Under the pieces are notes generated by a model that searched no databases, was not told the origin of the DNA, and saw nothing but the letters and a program-made list of their open reading frames with translations. A program made the position numbers and the translations under genes. Source: Thalassobaculum sp. OXR-137 (lineage in GTDB: Bacteria; Pseudomonadota; Alphaproteobacteria; Thalassobaculales; Thalassobaculaceae). Taken from it: DNA of 64,000 nucleotides. This document shows, piece after piece, positions 18,210 through 27,199 of this stretch. How positions within the stretch are numbered: position 1 is the stretch's first letter; every line of letters starts with the position of its first letter. The stretch lies in contig NZ_CP139715.1 in assembly GCF_034377285.1 (NCBI RefSeq), positions 1,054,001 through 1,118,000 of the forward strand. Direction: 5' to 3'.

Positions 18210-18751
18210 AGGCTTTCGACGGTCACGTTGTCATTGGTGTAGATGCAGATATCGGCGGCGATCGCCATGGCGCGCCGGGCGATGGTCTCGGCATCCATGT
18301 CGTCGCGGTCGGCCAGCGCGCGGGCGGCGGCGAGCGCGAAGGACCCGCCGGAGCCGATGCCGATCAGCCCGTCCTCGGGCTCCAGCACGTCGCCGGTGCC
18401 GGTCAGCACCAGGGAGACGTCGGCATCGACCACGGCCATCATCGCCTCCAGGCGGCGCAGGTAGCGGTCGGTGCGCCAGTCCTTGGCAAGCTCGACGCAG
18501 GCGCGCGTGAGCTGGCCCGGATGCTGCTCCAGCTTGGCTTCCAGCCGCTCGAACAGGGTGAAGGCGTCGGCGGTGGCCCCGGCGAACCCGGCGATCACGT
18601 TGCCGCCGGACAGCCGCCGCACCTTGCGGGCGGTCGCCTTCATCACCGTGTTGCCGAAGGTCACCTGCCCGTCGCCGGCGACGACGACGCGATCTCCCTT
18701 CCGCACGGCCAGGATCGTCGTGCCGTGCCACTGGGTCGGATCGTCACTCAT
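18206..18751 (-). CDS. hslV: ATP-dependent protease proteolytic subunit HslV (ClpQ)
   Basis: The 181-residue protein is a proteasome-beta-like threonine protease. The predicted mature form begins at Thr11 in [10 protein letters not shown], after autocatalytic or methionine-side processing. [13 protein letters not shown] and [24 protein letters not shown] are family hallmarks. Twelve copies form the peptidase core capped by HslU, encoded just downstream with overlapping ends. The start at 18751 gives the normal short propeptide. Confidence 0.98.
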   Translation of the reverse strand: MSDDPTQWHGTTILAVRKGDRVVVAGDGQVTFGNTVMKATARKVRRLSGGNVIAGFAGATADAFTLFERLEAKLEQHPGQLTRACVELAKDWRTDRYLRRLEAMMAVVDADVSLVLTGTGDVLEPEDGLIGIGSGGSFALAAARALADRDDMDAETIARRAMAIAADICIYTNDNVTVESL

Positions 18752-18779
18752 GGGGTTCTGCCTTATTCCGATGGTCAGG

Positions 18780-18810
18780 CGAATGTAATGTCCGGCGCGT
18801 GCGGTTCAAG
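18780..18810 (-). promoter_or_regulatory. Candidate RpoH (sigma-32) promoter of hslVU
   Basis: Read on the minus strand, CTTG (18810-18807), a 17-base spacer and ATTACATTCG (18789-18780) lie about 30 bases before the hslV start. The alphaproteobacterial heat-shock consensus is CTTG-N17/18-CYTATNTNNG; two specified bases differ. Confidence 0.4.
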
Positions 18811-18925
18811 CAAGTTGCCAGGGCAAGTCGGACGGGCGGTGTGCCGGGGCGCCTTAGGGGGCGCCTTGGGCTGGCACCTGGGCGGCCTTCCTGCTAAACA
18901 GCCGCCATTCTCCAGGGAGGGTGGC

Positions 18926-19525
18926 ATGGCCCGCACGGCGCGCGTCGAGCGCAACACCAATGAGACCCGTATTTCCGCCTCCGTCGATCTGGACGGATCG
19001 GGCGCCTATGACGTGGCGACCGGCATCGGGTTCCTCGACCATATGCTGGAGCAGCTCTCCCGACATTCCCTGATCGACCTGACCGTGAAGGCCGAGGGCG
19101 ATCTGCATATCGACGATCACCACACCGTGGAGGATTCCGGCTATGCGGTCGGCTCCGCCATCGCCCAGGCGCTGGGCGAGCGGCGCGGCATCACCCGCTA
19201 CGGCTCGTGCCTGCTGCCGATGGACGAGGCCCTGACCCGGGTGGCGATCGACCTGTCGGGCCGCCCGTTCCTGTCCTGGGGCGTGGTGTTCCCGACCCAG
19301 AAGGTCGGCACCTTCGACACCGAACTGTTCAAGGAGTGGTTCCGCGCCTTTGCCCAGGCGTCTGGCGCCACCCTGCATGTGGACACCCTCAAAGGCGAGA
19401 ACAGCCACCATATCGTGGAGACCTGTTTCAAGGGTCTCGCCCGCGCCCTGCGCGCGGCGGTGGAGATCGACCCGCGCAAGGCCGACGCCGTGCCGTCGAC
19501 CAAGGGCGCGCTGCGGAGCGACTGA
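18926..19525 (+). CDS. hisB: Imidazoleglycerol-phosphate dehydratase
   Basis: HisB removes water from imidazole glycerol phosphate in histidine synthesis. The 199-residue monofunctional form shows the manganese-binding repeats [14 protein letters not shown] and [12 protein letters not shown]-like segments (IDDHHTVED here), and the second repeat [13 protein letters not shown]. The ATG at 18926 follows CCAGGGAGGG. It is the first gene of the histidine set; hisH starts 7 bases downstream. Confidence 0.97.
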   Translation: MARTARVERNTNETRISASVDLDGSGAYDVATGIGFLDHMLEQLSRHSLIDLTVKAEGDLHIDDHHTVEDSGYAVGSAIAQALGERRGITRYGSCLLPMDEALTRVAIDLSGRPFLSWGVVFPTQKVGTFDTELFKEWFRAFAQASGATLHVDTLKGENSHHIVETCFKGLARALRAAVEIDPRKADAVPSTKGALRSD

Positions 19526-19532
19526 GGCGACC

Positions 19533-20192
19533 ATGCAGACCATCGCGATTATCGACTACGGGTCGGGCAACCTCCGCTCGGCGGCGAAGGCTTTCGAGCG
19601 GTCGTCCCGGGAAGCCGGCATCGCCGCCGACATCAAGGTGACCGACGATCTCGCCACGATCGCAAAGGCTGACCGCATCGTCCTGCCGGGCGTGGGTGCC
19701 TTCGCCGACTGCCGACAGGGTGTGGAGCGGGTCCAGGGGCTGCGCGACACGCTGGAGACGCGGGTGATCCGCGAGGCGGTGCCGTTCCTCGGCATCTGCG
19801 TCGGCATGCAGCTCATGGCCAAGGCCGGATTCGAGCACCTGACCACCGAGGGCTTCGGCTGGATCGACGGCGAGGTGCATCGCATCGAGCCGGCGGACGA
19901 GGAGGACGGACGGCCGCGCAAGGTGCCGCATATGGGCTGGAACGTGCTCAGCGTGCAGGGCGGCCACCATCCGGTGCTGGCCGGTCTGGAGGACGGGCAC
20001 CACGCCTATTTCGTCCATTCCTACGCCATGCGCCTCGACAGCGCCGACCAGCAGCTCGCCACCGTCGATTACGGCGGCCCTATCTGCGCCATGGTCGGCC
20101 GTGACAACATGGTCGGGACCCAGTTCCACCCCGAGAAGAGCCAGGCCACCGGCCTGCGTCTCATCGCCAATTTCATCGGATGGACGCCATGA
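19533..20192 (+). CDS. hisH: Imidazole glycerol phosphate synthase, glutamine amidotransferase subunit
   Basis: HisH supplies ammonia from glutamine to HisF. The 219-residue class I amidotransferase starts [13 protein letters not shown]. The catalytic cysteine is in [11 protein letters not shown] near residue 90, and the His-Glu pair is in [10 protein letters not shown] near 200. Its stop overlaps the next start (ATGA). Confidence 0.97.
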   Translation: MQTIAIIDYGSGNLRSAAKAFERSSREAGIAADIKVTDDLATIAKADRIVLPGVGAFADCRQGVERVQGLRDTLETRVIREAVPFLGICVGMQLMAKAGFEHLTTEGFGWIDGEVHRIEPADEEDGRPRKVPHMGWNVLSVQGGHHPVLAGLEDGHHAYFVHSYAMRLDSADQQLATVDYGGPICAMVGRDNMVGTQFHPEKSQATGLRLIANFIGWTP

Positions 20193-20776
20193 CCGGCGAT
20201 CAGACTCAGTTTGCCCCGCAGCCGGTCACCCTGGTCGAGCACGTCACCGAACTGTCGGCCGGCGACCTCAACGACCTGTGCGACGCGGCGGAAGCGGCGA
20301 TCATCGACGGCGGCGGCTTCGGCTGGCTGACCCCGCCGCCGCGCGAGACCCTGGAGGCCTATTGGCGCGGCACCCTGCTGATCCCCGACCGCGACCTGTT
20401 CGTCGGCCGGCTCGACGGGGTGATCGCGGGCTCCTCGCAGCTTCACCGGCCGCCGCGCAACAACGAGGCGCAGAGCTTCGCCTGCAACTTCACCACCTCC
20501 TTCGTCGCCCCGTGGGCGCGCGGGCACGGGCTGGCGCGCGACCTCACCCAGATCGCCGAGAACCACGCCCGCAAGCTCGCCTTCGAGGTGATGAACCTGG
20601 ACGTGCGCGAGACCCAGCGGGCGGCGATCCGGCTGTACGAGGCCCTCGGCTTCCAGAAGTTCGGCGAGCATCCCTACTACGCCCGGACCCGCGACGGCTT
20701 CGTGCGCGGTCTCTACTACTTCAAGAACCTCACGGCGACCGCGCCGGAGGGGGATGCGCAAGGGGGTGCGTCGTGA
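20189..20776 (+). CDS. GNAT-family N-acetyltransferase in the his operon
   Basis: The 195-residue protein has a GNAT fold with the acetyl-CoA loop [22 protein letters not shown] (about 112-133) and the late [24 protein letters not shown]. The ATG at 20189 overlaps the hisH stop and is preferred to an ATG 9 bases upstream. Its stop overlaps the hisA GTG. An acetyltransferase at this position in the his operon is seen in other alphaproteobacteria; its substrate and any link to histidine synthesis are unknown. Confidence 0.88.
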   Translation: MTGDQTQFAPQPVTLVEHVTELSAGDLNDLCDAAEAAIIDGGGFGWLTPPPRETLEAYWRGTLLIPDRDLFVGRLDGVIAGSSQLHRPPRNNEAQSFACNFTTSFVAPWARGHGLARDLTQIAENHARKLAFEVMNLDVRETQRAAIRLYEALGFQKFGEHPYYARTRDGFVRGLYYFKNLTATAPEGDAQGGAS

Positions 20777-21507
20777 TCCTCTATCCGGCCATCGACCTGA
20801 AGGGCGGTCAGTGCGTCCGCCTGCTGCGCGGCGAAATGGATGCCGCGACCGTCTACAATCCGGACCCGGCCAGCCAGGCCAGGGCGTTCCAGGATGCCGG
20901 CTGCGCCTGGATCCATGTGGTCGATCTCGACGGCGCCTTCGCCGGCGAGGCGGTCAACGGCGAGGCCGTGCGCTCGATCCTCTCGGCGGTGGACGTGCCG
21001 GTGCAGCTCGGCGGCGGCATCCGCTCCCGCGCCCATATGGATACCTGGCTCGAGGCCGGGATCAGCCGGGTGATCCTCGGCACCGTGGCTCTGCGCGATC
21101 CGGAACTGGTGATCGCCGCCTGCCGCGATCACCCGGGCAAGATCGCCGTCGGCATCGACGCCCGCGGCGGCAAGGTCGCGGTGGAAGGCTGGGCCGAGAC
21201 CTCCGAAATCACGGCCACGGACCTGGCGCTGAAATTCGAGGATGCCGGCGTGGCCGCCATCATCTTCACCGATATCGACCGGGACGGTGCCCTGCAGGGC
21301 CCGAACCTGGAGGCGACGGGCGCATTGGCCCGGGCGCTCTCGACCCCGGTGATCGCCTCGGGCGGCGTGTCGTCTCTCGACGACCTGCGGGCCATCGCCA
21401 AGCTGGACGGCGACGGGGTGGCCGGCGCCATCGTCGGCCGGGCGCTGTATGACGGCCGGGTGGATGTGGTCGGTGCCGTCCGCGCCCTTGCCGGGGAGGC
21501 CGCGTGA
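20773..21507 (+). CDS. hisA: Phosphoribosylformimino-5-aminoimidazole carboxamide ribotide isomerase
   Basis: HisA opens the ribose of ProFAR in an Amadori rearrangement. The GTG start at 20773 overlaps the preceding stop. The 244-residue TIM barrel opens [16 protein letters not shown] with the catalytic Asp at residue 8; the second catalytic Asp lies in [14 protein letters not shown] near 170. The phosphate-binding loops LGGGIRS and ASGGVSS are present. Confidence 0.97.
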   Translation: MILYPAIDLKGGQCVRLLRGEMDAATVYNPDPASQARAFQDAGCAWIHVVDLDGAFAGEAVNGEAVRSILSAVDVPVQLGGGIRSRAHMDTWLEAGISRVILGTVALRDPELVIAACRDHPGKIAVGIDARGGKVAVEGWAETSEITATDLALKFEDAGVAAIIFTDIDRDGALQGPNLEATGALARALSTPVIASGGVSSLDDLRAIAKLDGDGVAGAIVGRALYDGRVDVVGAVRALAGEAA

Positions 21508-22271
21508 TGCTCAAGGTCCGCGTCATCCCCTGCCTTGACGTGAAGGACGGCCGGGTGGTCAAGGGCGTCAACTTCGTCGACCTGATCGATGCCGGCGATC
21601 CGGTGGAGCAGGCCAAGCTCTACGACGCCGAAGGGGCGGACGAGCTCTGCTTCCTCGACATCACCGCCAGCCATGAGAACCGGGACACCATCTTCGACGT
21701 GATCGCCCGCACCGCCGAGCAGTGCTTCATGCCGCTGACCGTCGGCGGCGGGGTGCGCACGGTCGAGGACATCCGCAAGCTGCTGCTGGCCGGGGCCGAC
21801 AAGGTCTCGATCAACACCGCCGCGGTGACCAATCCGGAGTTCGTGCGCCAGGCCGCCCACAAGTTCGGCAGCCAGTGCATCACCGTCGCGGTCGACGCCA
21901 AGAGCGTGGGCGACGGGCGGTTCGAGGTCTTCACCCATGGCGGCCGCAACGCCACCGGCCTGGATGCCGTTGCGTGGTCGCAACAAATGGCCGAATACGG
22001 GGCGGGCGAGATTCTGCTGACCTCCATGGACCGGGACGGCACCAAGCAGGGCTTCAACATTCCGCTGACCCGGGCGATCTCGGACGCGGTGCCGGTGCCG
22101 GTGATCGCGTCCGGCGGAGTCGGAACCCTGGATCATCTGGTCGAAGGCGTGCGCGACGGCCATGCCAGCGCGGTGCTCGCCGCCTCCATCTTCCATTTCG
22201 GCACCTACCGCATCGGCGAGGCGAAGGCGGCCATGGCCGCCGCCGGTCTCGCCATGCGCCAGGGCGACTGA
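21507..22271 (+). CDS. hisF: Imidazole glycerol phosphate synthase, cyclase subunit
   Basis: HisF uses HisH-derived ammonia to form imidazole glycerol phosphate and AICAR. The 254-residue barrel opens [23 protein letters not shown] with the catalytic Asp at 11; the second, Asp130-like, lies in [11 protein letters not shown]. The ATG at 21507 overlaps the last base of the hisA stop; a GTG three bases earlier is also possible. It forms a heterodimer with HisH from the same operon. Confidence 0.97.
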   Translation: MLKVRVIPCLDVKDGRVVKGVNFVDLIDAGDPVEQAKLYDAEGADELCFLDITASHENRDTIFDVIARTAEQCFMPLTVGGGVRTVEDIRKLLLAGADKVSINTAAVTNPEFVRQAAHKFGSQCITVAVDAKSVGDGRFEVFTHGGRNATGLDAVAWSQQMAEYGAGEILLTSMDRDGTKQGFNIPLTRAISDAVPVPVIASGGVGTLDHLVEGVRDGHASAVLAASIFHFGTYRIGEAKAAMAAAGLAMRQGD

Positions 22272-22278
22272 GGCAGCG

Positions 22279-22617
22279 ATGAGCGACCATATCCTCGACC
22301 GTCTCGCCGCGACGATCGCCTCGCGCCGGGGCGGCGACCCGGAGAGCAGCTACACCGCCAAGCTGCTGGCCAAGGGGCCGGTGAAATCGGCCCAGAAGGT
22401 CGGCGAGGAAGCGGTCGAGGTGGCGATCGAGGCCGCCCGCGGTGATGCCGAGGCCCTGGCCTCGGAGAGTGCGGACCTGCTGTATCACCTGCTGGTGCTA
22501 TGGACGGCGGCCGGGGTGACCCCGGACCAGGTCTGGGCCAAGCTCGAGGCGCGGGAAGGGACCTCCGGCCTGGCCGAGAAGGCGGCCCGCGGTCAGACGA
22601 AGGGAGACGGTGCATGA
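22279..22617 (+). CDS. hisE: Phosphoribosyl-ATP pyrophosphatase
   Basis: HisE removes pyrophosphate from phosphoribosyl-ATP. The 112-residue all-alpha protein has the MazG-like motif KVGEEAVEVAIEAARGD at 40-56 and ESADLLYHLLVLW at about 63-75, whose acidic residues bind magnesium. The ATG at 22279 follows hisF by 7 bases, and the stop overlaps the next gene. Confidence 0.95.
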   Translation: MSDHILDRLAATIASRRGGDPESSYTAKLLAKGPVKSAQKVGEEAVEVAIEAARGDAEALASESADLLYHLLVLWTAAGVTPDQVWAKLEAREGTSGLAEKAARGQTKGDGA

Positions 22618-22976
22618 GCTACGATCCGAACAATATCTTCGCCAAGATCCTGCGCGGCGAGATCCCGAACGATACGGTCTACGAGGACGAGCACGTCCTG
22701 GCGTTCCGGGACATCCAGCCGCAGACGCCGACCCACGTCCTGGTCATCCCCAAGGGCGCCTATGTCTCCTTCGCCGATTTCTCCGAGAAGGCCAGCGACG
22801 CGGAAATTGCCGCTTTCGTACGCGCCACCGGCAAGATCGCGCGGGATCTGGGCGTCGTGGAGGACGGCTACCGCATCCTGTCCAACCACGGCCGGGACGC
22901 GAACCAGGAGGTGCCCCACTTCCATGTGCACCTGTTCGCCGGCCAGAATCTCGGGCGGATCATCAAGCCGGTTTGA
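22614..22976 (+). CDS. HIT-family nucleotide-binding protein (HinT-like)
   Basis: The 120-residue protein has the histidine triad HFHVHLF near residues 105-111 and the N-terminal NIFAKILRGEIP typical of HinT-type purine nucleoside phosphoramidases. It is coupled to hisE by a four-base overlap and closes the his operon. HinT next to hisE is common in alphaproteobacteria. Confidence 0.93.
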   Translation: MSYDPNNIFAKILRGEIPNDTVYEDEHVLAFRDIQPQTPTHVLVIPKGAYVSFADFSEKASDAEIAAFVRATGKIARDLGVVEDGYRILSNHGRDANQEVPHFHVHLFAGQNLGRIIKPV

Positions 22977-23215
22977 GACCGGCCGCCGGGCGCCGATGGC
23001 GGCACCGCATATGGGGGTTCGCCGTCGCCGAGGCTGACCATCTTGTGACCAGCCTCCCCTGCTCAGCTTAACAAATTGAAAACTTTGACAGATTTAGCCT
23101 GAACCGGCATAATCCCTCGAGCGTGGGGATTATTCTGCGTTATCGCAAAGACAAGAATCAATCAGACGTAGGTGTCGTTGAGGGCGGGATCGCGTCGCTC
23201 TCAGGGCGAGGGTGC

Positions 23216-24481
23216 ATGCAGCGGGCGAACGATCTCGATTGGGATGTCGCGGAATCGATCCGCAAGCACGGGCTGTTCCTGAAGCACAATTCGGGCGGCG
23301 TGCAGGCCGATTTCCGCCATAAGACCCTGCGCGGCGCCATGCTCGCCGGCAGCGACCTGCGCCAGGGGCTGTTCCACGGCACCGACCTGCGTGGGGCGAG
23401 CTTCGCCGGCTCCAATCTCACCGCCACCCAGTTCTCCACCGCCAAGCTTGAACAGTGCGATTTCGCCGGGGCCAAGCTGGTGAAGGCCGATCTGCGCGGC
23501 GCCAACCTGAAGGGCGCCAAGCTGATGACGGCGGACCTGACGGACGCCGACCTGCGCCCGGCCCGCATCCAGGACATGAACCGCAGCATCGAGCAGAACG
23601 CCAACCTGACCCGGGCGGACCTGTCCGACGCCACGGTCGTGCGCACCGACCTGACCGGCGCCAACATGTCCGGCGTGACCGCCGTCAACACCGCGTTCGA
23701 GAGCGCGGTGATGCGCAACGTGAACCTGAACAAGGCGGACCTGTCGAAGAGTTCGTTCCAGGGCACCGACCTGCGCGGCTCCAACCTGCGCGGCGTCAAC
23801 TTCGCCGATTCCGTGCTCACCGATACCGACCTCACCGGTTCGGACCTGCGGTCCTGCAACCTGGACGGCGCCGATCTGGGTGGCGCCAACCTGACCGACT
23901 GCAAGATCGCCACCGGCCTGGAGACCATGGCGCCGGACGTGCAGCACAAGGTGGTGCAGCATTTCCTGTGGATCAGCTCCGGCGGCAAGAAGGGCGAGCG
24001 CGGCGTGTTCCGGAGCATGGACCTGGCCGGCGTCGATTTCTCCGGCGCCGACCTGTCGGCCGCCGATTTCGAGGGCGCCAACCTGGCCGGCGCCAACATG
24101 AAGCAATGCTCCTTCCGCTTCGCCCAGATGGCCGGGGCGAAGCTGCCGCGGGCCGACCTGACCGGCGCCGACCTGCGGGGCGTGGGGCTGAAGGGCGCGG
24201 TGCTGGACGGGGCCACCCTGTCCCATGCCCGGCTGACGCCGATGCAGATCCTGAAGCCGGCGACGCTGGAACTGATGCGCGAATGGCCGGCCGATCTGTC
24301 GGGCGCCTCCCTGGCCGGCGCGGTGGCCCACAAGGCCGATTTCACCCATGCCGTCCTCGCCGGCACGGTGTTCCATCACGCCGACCTGGCCGGCTCCCGC
24401 TTCGATCGGGGGGCGTACAAGGTCGCCGATATGGAAGGTGCCGTCGGCCTCTCCCGCCCGACGCTGAGCGCCGCCGAATAG
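23216..24481 (+). CDS. Pentapeptide-repeat protein, soluble
   Basis: The 421-residue protein consists almost wholly of A(D/N)LxG pentapeptide repeats in two blocks (about 40-245 and 275-415), separated by a short helical segment with QHKVVQHFLWISSGGKKGER. The repeats fold as a right-handed quadrilateral beta helix. No signal peptide, membrane segment or enzyme motif is visible. The ATG at 23216 with GAGGGT upstream is chosen; an in-frame GTG at 23123 would add 31 residues. It is unlike the Pentapeptide_3 membrane protein at 9151-10458. Function unknown. Confidence 0.8.
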   Translation: MQRANDLDWDVAESIRKHGLFLKHNSGGVQADFRHKTLRGAMLAGSDLRQGLFHGTDLRGASFAGSNLTATQFSTAKLEQCDFAGAKLVKADLRGANLKGAKLMTADLTDADLRPARIQDMNRSIEQNANLTRADLSDATVVRTDLTGANMSGVTAVNTAFESAVMRNVNLNKADLSKSSFQGTDLRGSNLRGVNFADSVLTDTDLTGSDLRSCNLDGADLGGANLTDCKIATGLETMAPDVQHKVVQHFLWISSGGKKGERGVFRSMDLAGVDFSGADLSAADFEGANLAGANMKQCSFRFAQMAGAKLPRADLTGADLRGVGLKGAVLDGATLSHARLTPMQILKPATLELMREWPADLSGASLAGAVAHKADFTHAVLAGTVFHHADLAGSRFDRGAYKVADMEGAVGLSRPTLSAAE

Positions 24482-24576
24482 CCGACGGCCTCTGCCGGCG
24501 ACCGGAAACACCGCCGGCTCTCCCATAGCCCTCCGGGGCGCACATGACGGTGCGCCGATGCGAGGGAGGTCTGCCC

Positions 24577-25220
24577 ATGGGGGCGCGGGTGACGACGGTG
24601 GCGTTCCGCGGCATCGAGACGGTGGAGGTCGACGTCCAGGTCCATGTGGGCGGCGGCGGCTGGCCGGGGGTCTGCCTGGTCGGCCTGGCCGACAAGGCGG
24701 TGACCGAAAGCCGCGAGCGGGTGGTCGCGGCCCTCTCGGCCCTGGGCCTCGCCCTGCCCTACAAGCGCATCACCGTGAACCTGGCGCCGGCCGATCTGCC
24801 CAAGGAAGGCGGGCATTTCGACCTGCCCGTCGCGCTCGGCATCCTGGTGGCGATGGGAGCCCTGTCGGTGGAGGATGTGGGCGACCGCATCGTGCTGGGG
24901 GAGCTGGCGCTGGACGGCCGCATCTCGCCGGTGGCGGGCGTCCTGCCGGCGGCGGTGGCGGCCGCGGCGGGCGGGCGGCGTGGGGTGATCTGCCCGCGCG
25001 CCTGCGGCCCCGAGGCGCGGTGGGCCGACGGAATCGAGGTGATCGCCGCCCCCGACCTGCTCTCCCTGCTGAACCATCTGCGCGGCGTGCAGGTGCTGCC
25101 CGAGGCGGCCGAAGGCGTGGTCGAGGCTGAGCCGCACTATCCCGACCTGAAGGACGTCAAGGGCCAGGAGACGGCCAAGCGTGCCCTGGAAGTGGTGGCG
25201 GCGGGCAATCACAACCTGCT
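24577..25220 (+). pseudogene. comM: ComM (YifB) 5' fragment, interrupted by the integrated element
   Basis: This is the N-terminal 214 codons of ComM, a Mg-chelatase-like AAA+ helicase that speeds branch migration in natural transformation. It starts at ATG 24577 after GAGGGAGGT and contains the Lon-like N-domain (SRERVVAALSALGLALPYKR and LPVALGIL segments). The frame continues normally to GNHNLL, then enters element DNA and stops at 25257. The other part is 39451-40327. Joined at 25220/39451 the two give one 506-codon frame with an intact Walker A. Confidence 0.93.
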
Positions 25221-25245
25221 AATGATATGGTCAATTACTGAACTG
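25201..25245. other. attL junction of the integrated element
   Basis: Chromosomal comM sequence (ACAACCTG) meets element sequence (AATGATATGGTCAATTAC) at a CT dinucleotide, 25219-25220. The same CT is at the right junction, 39449-39450, fitting the 2-bp crossover of large serine recombinases. Confidence 0.88.
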
Positions 25246-25289
25246 ACTAATCACTAGGTCGTCCACGAGTTCCTTGATATGGCTGAGGT

Positions 25290-25727
25290 ATGGTGGACAA
25301 GCTCACTCCGCAGCGGCGGTCGCGCAACATGCAAGCGATCCGGCAGAAGAACACCAAACCGGAGATGGCTGTTCGTCGTCTCCTGCATGCTCTCGGATAC
25401 CGCTATCGTGTGCACCGCACCGATCTACCCGGGCGACCTGACATTGTCTTCACCGCACGGAAGAAGATCGTGCAGGTTCACGGATGCTTCTGGCATGGAC
25501 ACGATTGCCTAGATCGGATGCCAAAGTCGCGGGAGGAGTACTGGCTGTCGAAGATCCAAGGGAACCGAGAACGGGACGAAAGGAACCGAGCCACCCTTGA
25601 GGCGATGGGGTGGGAGGTGCTGGTCGTATGGGAATGCGAGATCAAGAACACCACTGTACTTGCCAGTACGCTGACTGGCTTTCTAGGACCAGCTAGAGTG
25701 GGAACAGTGGAAGGTCGTCCAGGATGA
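25290..25727 (+). CDS. vsr: Very short patch repair endonuclease Vsr
   Basis: Vsr nicks beside T:G mismatches left by deamination of 5-methylcytosine. The 145-residue protein shows the family core MQAIRQKNTKPEMAVRRLLH, the catalytic region LPGRPDIVFTARKKIVQVHG with its Asp, and the CFWHGHDC zinc and active-site segment. It accompanies the C5-methyltransferase at 27200-28429, as expected for this repair. It is the first gene inside attL and reads away from it. Its end overlaps the end of the convergent nuclease gene by 35 bases. Confidence 0.95.
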   Translation: MVDKLTPQRRSRNMQAIRQKNTKPEMAVRRLLHALGYRYRVHRTDLPGRPDIVFTARKKIVQVHGCFWHGHDCLDRMPKSREEYWLSKIQGNRERDERNRATLEAMGWEVLVVWECEIKNTTVLASTLTGFLGPARVGTVEGRPG

Positions 25728-26709
25728 CCTGTGCCGTGTCCGTCGGCTGAAGCGCCTGATACACCTTGTCGACAGCCCTCCTCGGTTCGGCTCCGGTCAA
25801 CAGCGACACCAGTCCCGCCGCCTTGTATCGCTCAATGACATTCGCGCCGTCAAAGGTCTCCATATGCACGTGGAATCGGAACGCCGCGCCTCGCAGTACG
25901 ACTCCGATTAGGAACTTAAGGACGTTGGCTTCGAACAGAGGTTGATAAAGCCTGTCACTTCTCGTCGACGTCTTCACCGCGATAGCAAACAGGAATGATC
26001 TGCCTTCGAGTTTACCTATGATCCGTTCGTGCGCCGACTCCAAGAGTCCACGATTCTCATTTCGAAGATTAGGCAATGACTGAAGGAATATCCCACAATC
26101 CTCGGGTAGTGGATGCGGGAGCCTGACTCCGACAATGTCGGGAGACGAAAGTCCAAGTTGAAGATCCCGCGCGTGAAGAGCACCCTGAAAGGCCTCGATA
26201 TCTCGCCGAACTTCTTCCTTGAACAACCGTGTCGTATCGAAGTTTCTCGGAAGCTTCACCACCGCTACTTTGCGCGCTGGAGTAGGTACAGCGTTCGGAG
26301 GACAGTTGAACACGGTCGAGTCCCACGCCCCTCCGTCCATGAAGCGGTTCCACGCCGCTACAGCATTCCACATCGCCGCGGCCGAAAGGATTTCGAAAAC
26401 GTCGCCATCCACCTTACCAAGTTGCTGCTTGGTCAGATGGAAGTCGGCGCCAAAGTTGATTCGCCCGGCTTCCGAAACGTTCTCTGTCGCCTGACTTCGG
26501 TAGGCTCGAAATGTCCGACCGGGGTCCGGGTCGGTGTCTGTACCTGGTGTGAACGCCTCGAAGGCGCAATCCATTAGCCGGTGCTGGGAAATCCGAAAAT
26601 CTGTTCCGCGACCGTGGATCCGATCAATCCGATGGTCAGTGAGGCAACCCGTACCTGCCGCATGGCACGCCCGGCAGACGGCTTCCTGATCATCGAACTC
26701 GAATGGCAT
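25693..26709 (-). CDS. Type II restriction endonuclease, Cfr10I/Bse634I-like
   Basis: The 338-residue protein is not annotated by any short signature, but its active-site layout matches the CCGG-type enzymes Cfr10I and Bse634I: Asp191 in SSPDIVG, Lys246 in AVKTSTRSDR and Glu260 fourteen residues later in LFEANVLKF. In Cfr10I (D134, K190, E204) the Lys-Glu gap is also fourteen. A helix with Glu106 precedes them. The N-terminus has a CRAC...C cluster of unclear role. Its ATG overlaps the C-protein stop (TAATG), giving tight coupling. A target containing CCGG, such as RCCGGY, is inferred only. Confidence 0.75.
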   Translation of the reverse strand: MPFEFDDQEAVCRACHAAGTGCLTDHRIDRIHGRGTDFRISQHRLMDCAFEAFTPGTDTDPDPGRTFRAYRSQATENVSEAGRINFGADFHLTKQQLGKVDGDVFEILSAAAMWNAVAAWNRFMDGGAWDSTVFNCPPNAVPTPARKVAVVKLPRNFDTTRLFKEEVRRDIEAFQGALHARDLQLGLSSPDIVGVRLPHPLPEDCGIFLQSLPNLRNENRGLLESAHERIIGKLEGRSFLFAIAVKTSTRSDRLYQPLFEANVLKFLIGVVLRGAAFRFHVHMETFDGANVIERYKAAGLVSLLTGAEPRRAVDKVYQALQPTDTAQVILDDLPLFPL

Positions 26710-26951
26710 TACGGCTTGCCCTTAGAGTTAAGCGCGATCTCTCGGGCCGTCGCGAAGATCACGTCCAGATCCGAGCCCAGCGCGTCTGCGACACGCTGGA
26801 GCACATCCAGGGTCGGATTGCGGGTACCGCGCTCAATCCCGCTGACATAGGTGCGGTCCATCTCGGCCCGGTCTGCTAGCTCTTCCTGTGAAAGTCGGAG
26901 AAGCTTCCGGTGAGTCCGAACTGCCGCGCCAAAATGTTTCGCCAGGTCCAC
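26709..26951 (-). CDS. Restriction-modification controller (C) protein
   Basis: The 80-residue XRE protein is almost entirely one helix-turn-helix domain: AVRTHRKLLRLSQEELADRAEMDRTYVSGIERGTRNPTL. Size, position and overlap with the nuclease gene match C-proteins, which bind GACT/AGTC-type C-boxes. They delay nuclease expression until the methyltransferase has protected the DNA. The methyltransferase is divergent across a 248-base control region. Confidence 0.87.
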   Translation of the reverse strand: MDLAKHFGAAVRTHRKLLRLSQEELADRAEMDRTYVSGIERGTRNPTLDVLQRVADALGSDLDVIFATAREIALNSKGKP

Positions 26952-27152
26952 GCCTACATCGCCAGTTGTATCGGCTTGAAACCGCTACGCCTGATTGCGG
27001 TAGTTCACCACGGACGATGAGTCACATTCTGGGATCGGCCCATGAGACGAGTGTCGCCGACCACCGCCGTACGTCGATATCCTGTGGATTAGCACCGCAA
27101 CCAGTTGTGCTTCCCAATTGGACTGCGTATCCTGCGGACACCTGTCTGCCAA

Positions 27153-27166
27153 AGACTCATGAGTCT
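27153..27166. promoter_or_regulatory. C-box-like operator in front of the methyltransferase
   Basis: AGACTCATGAGTCT is a perfect 14-bp palindrome containing GACT-N4-AGTC, the C-protein operator pattern. It ends 33 bases before the methyltransferase start. Related half-sites GATGAGTC (27016-27023) and CATGAGAC (27041-27048) lie nearer the C-protein gene. Confidence 0.6.
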
Positions 27167-27199
27167 CGCAGATCCGCCGGTGTATAAGGAGGGGACCGG

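Noticed and set aside
25201-25260. A tRNA or tmRNA 3' end as the integration target
   Set aside because: The left flank is comM coding sequence that continues in frame across the right junction; no cloverleaf is seen on either side.
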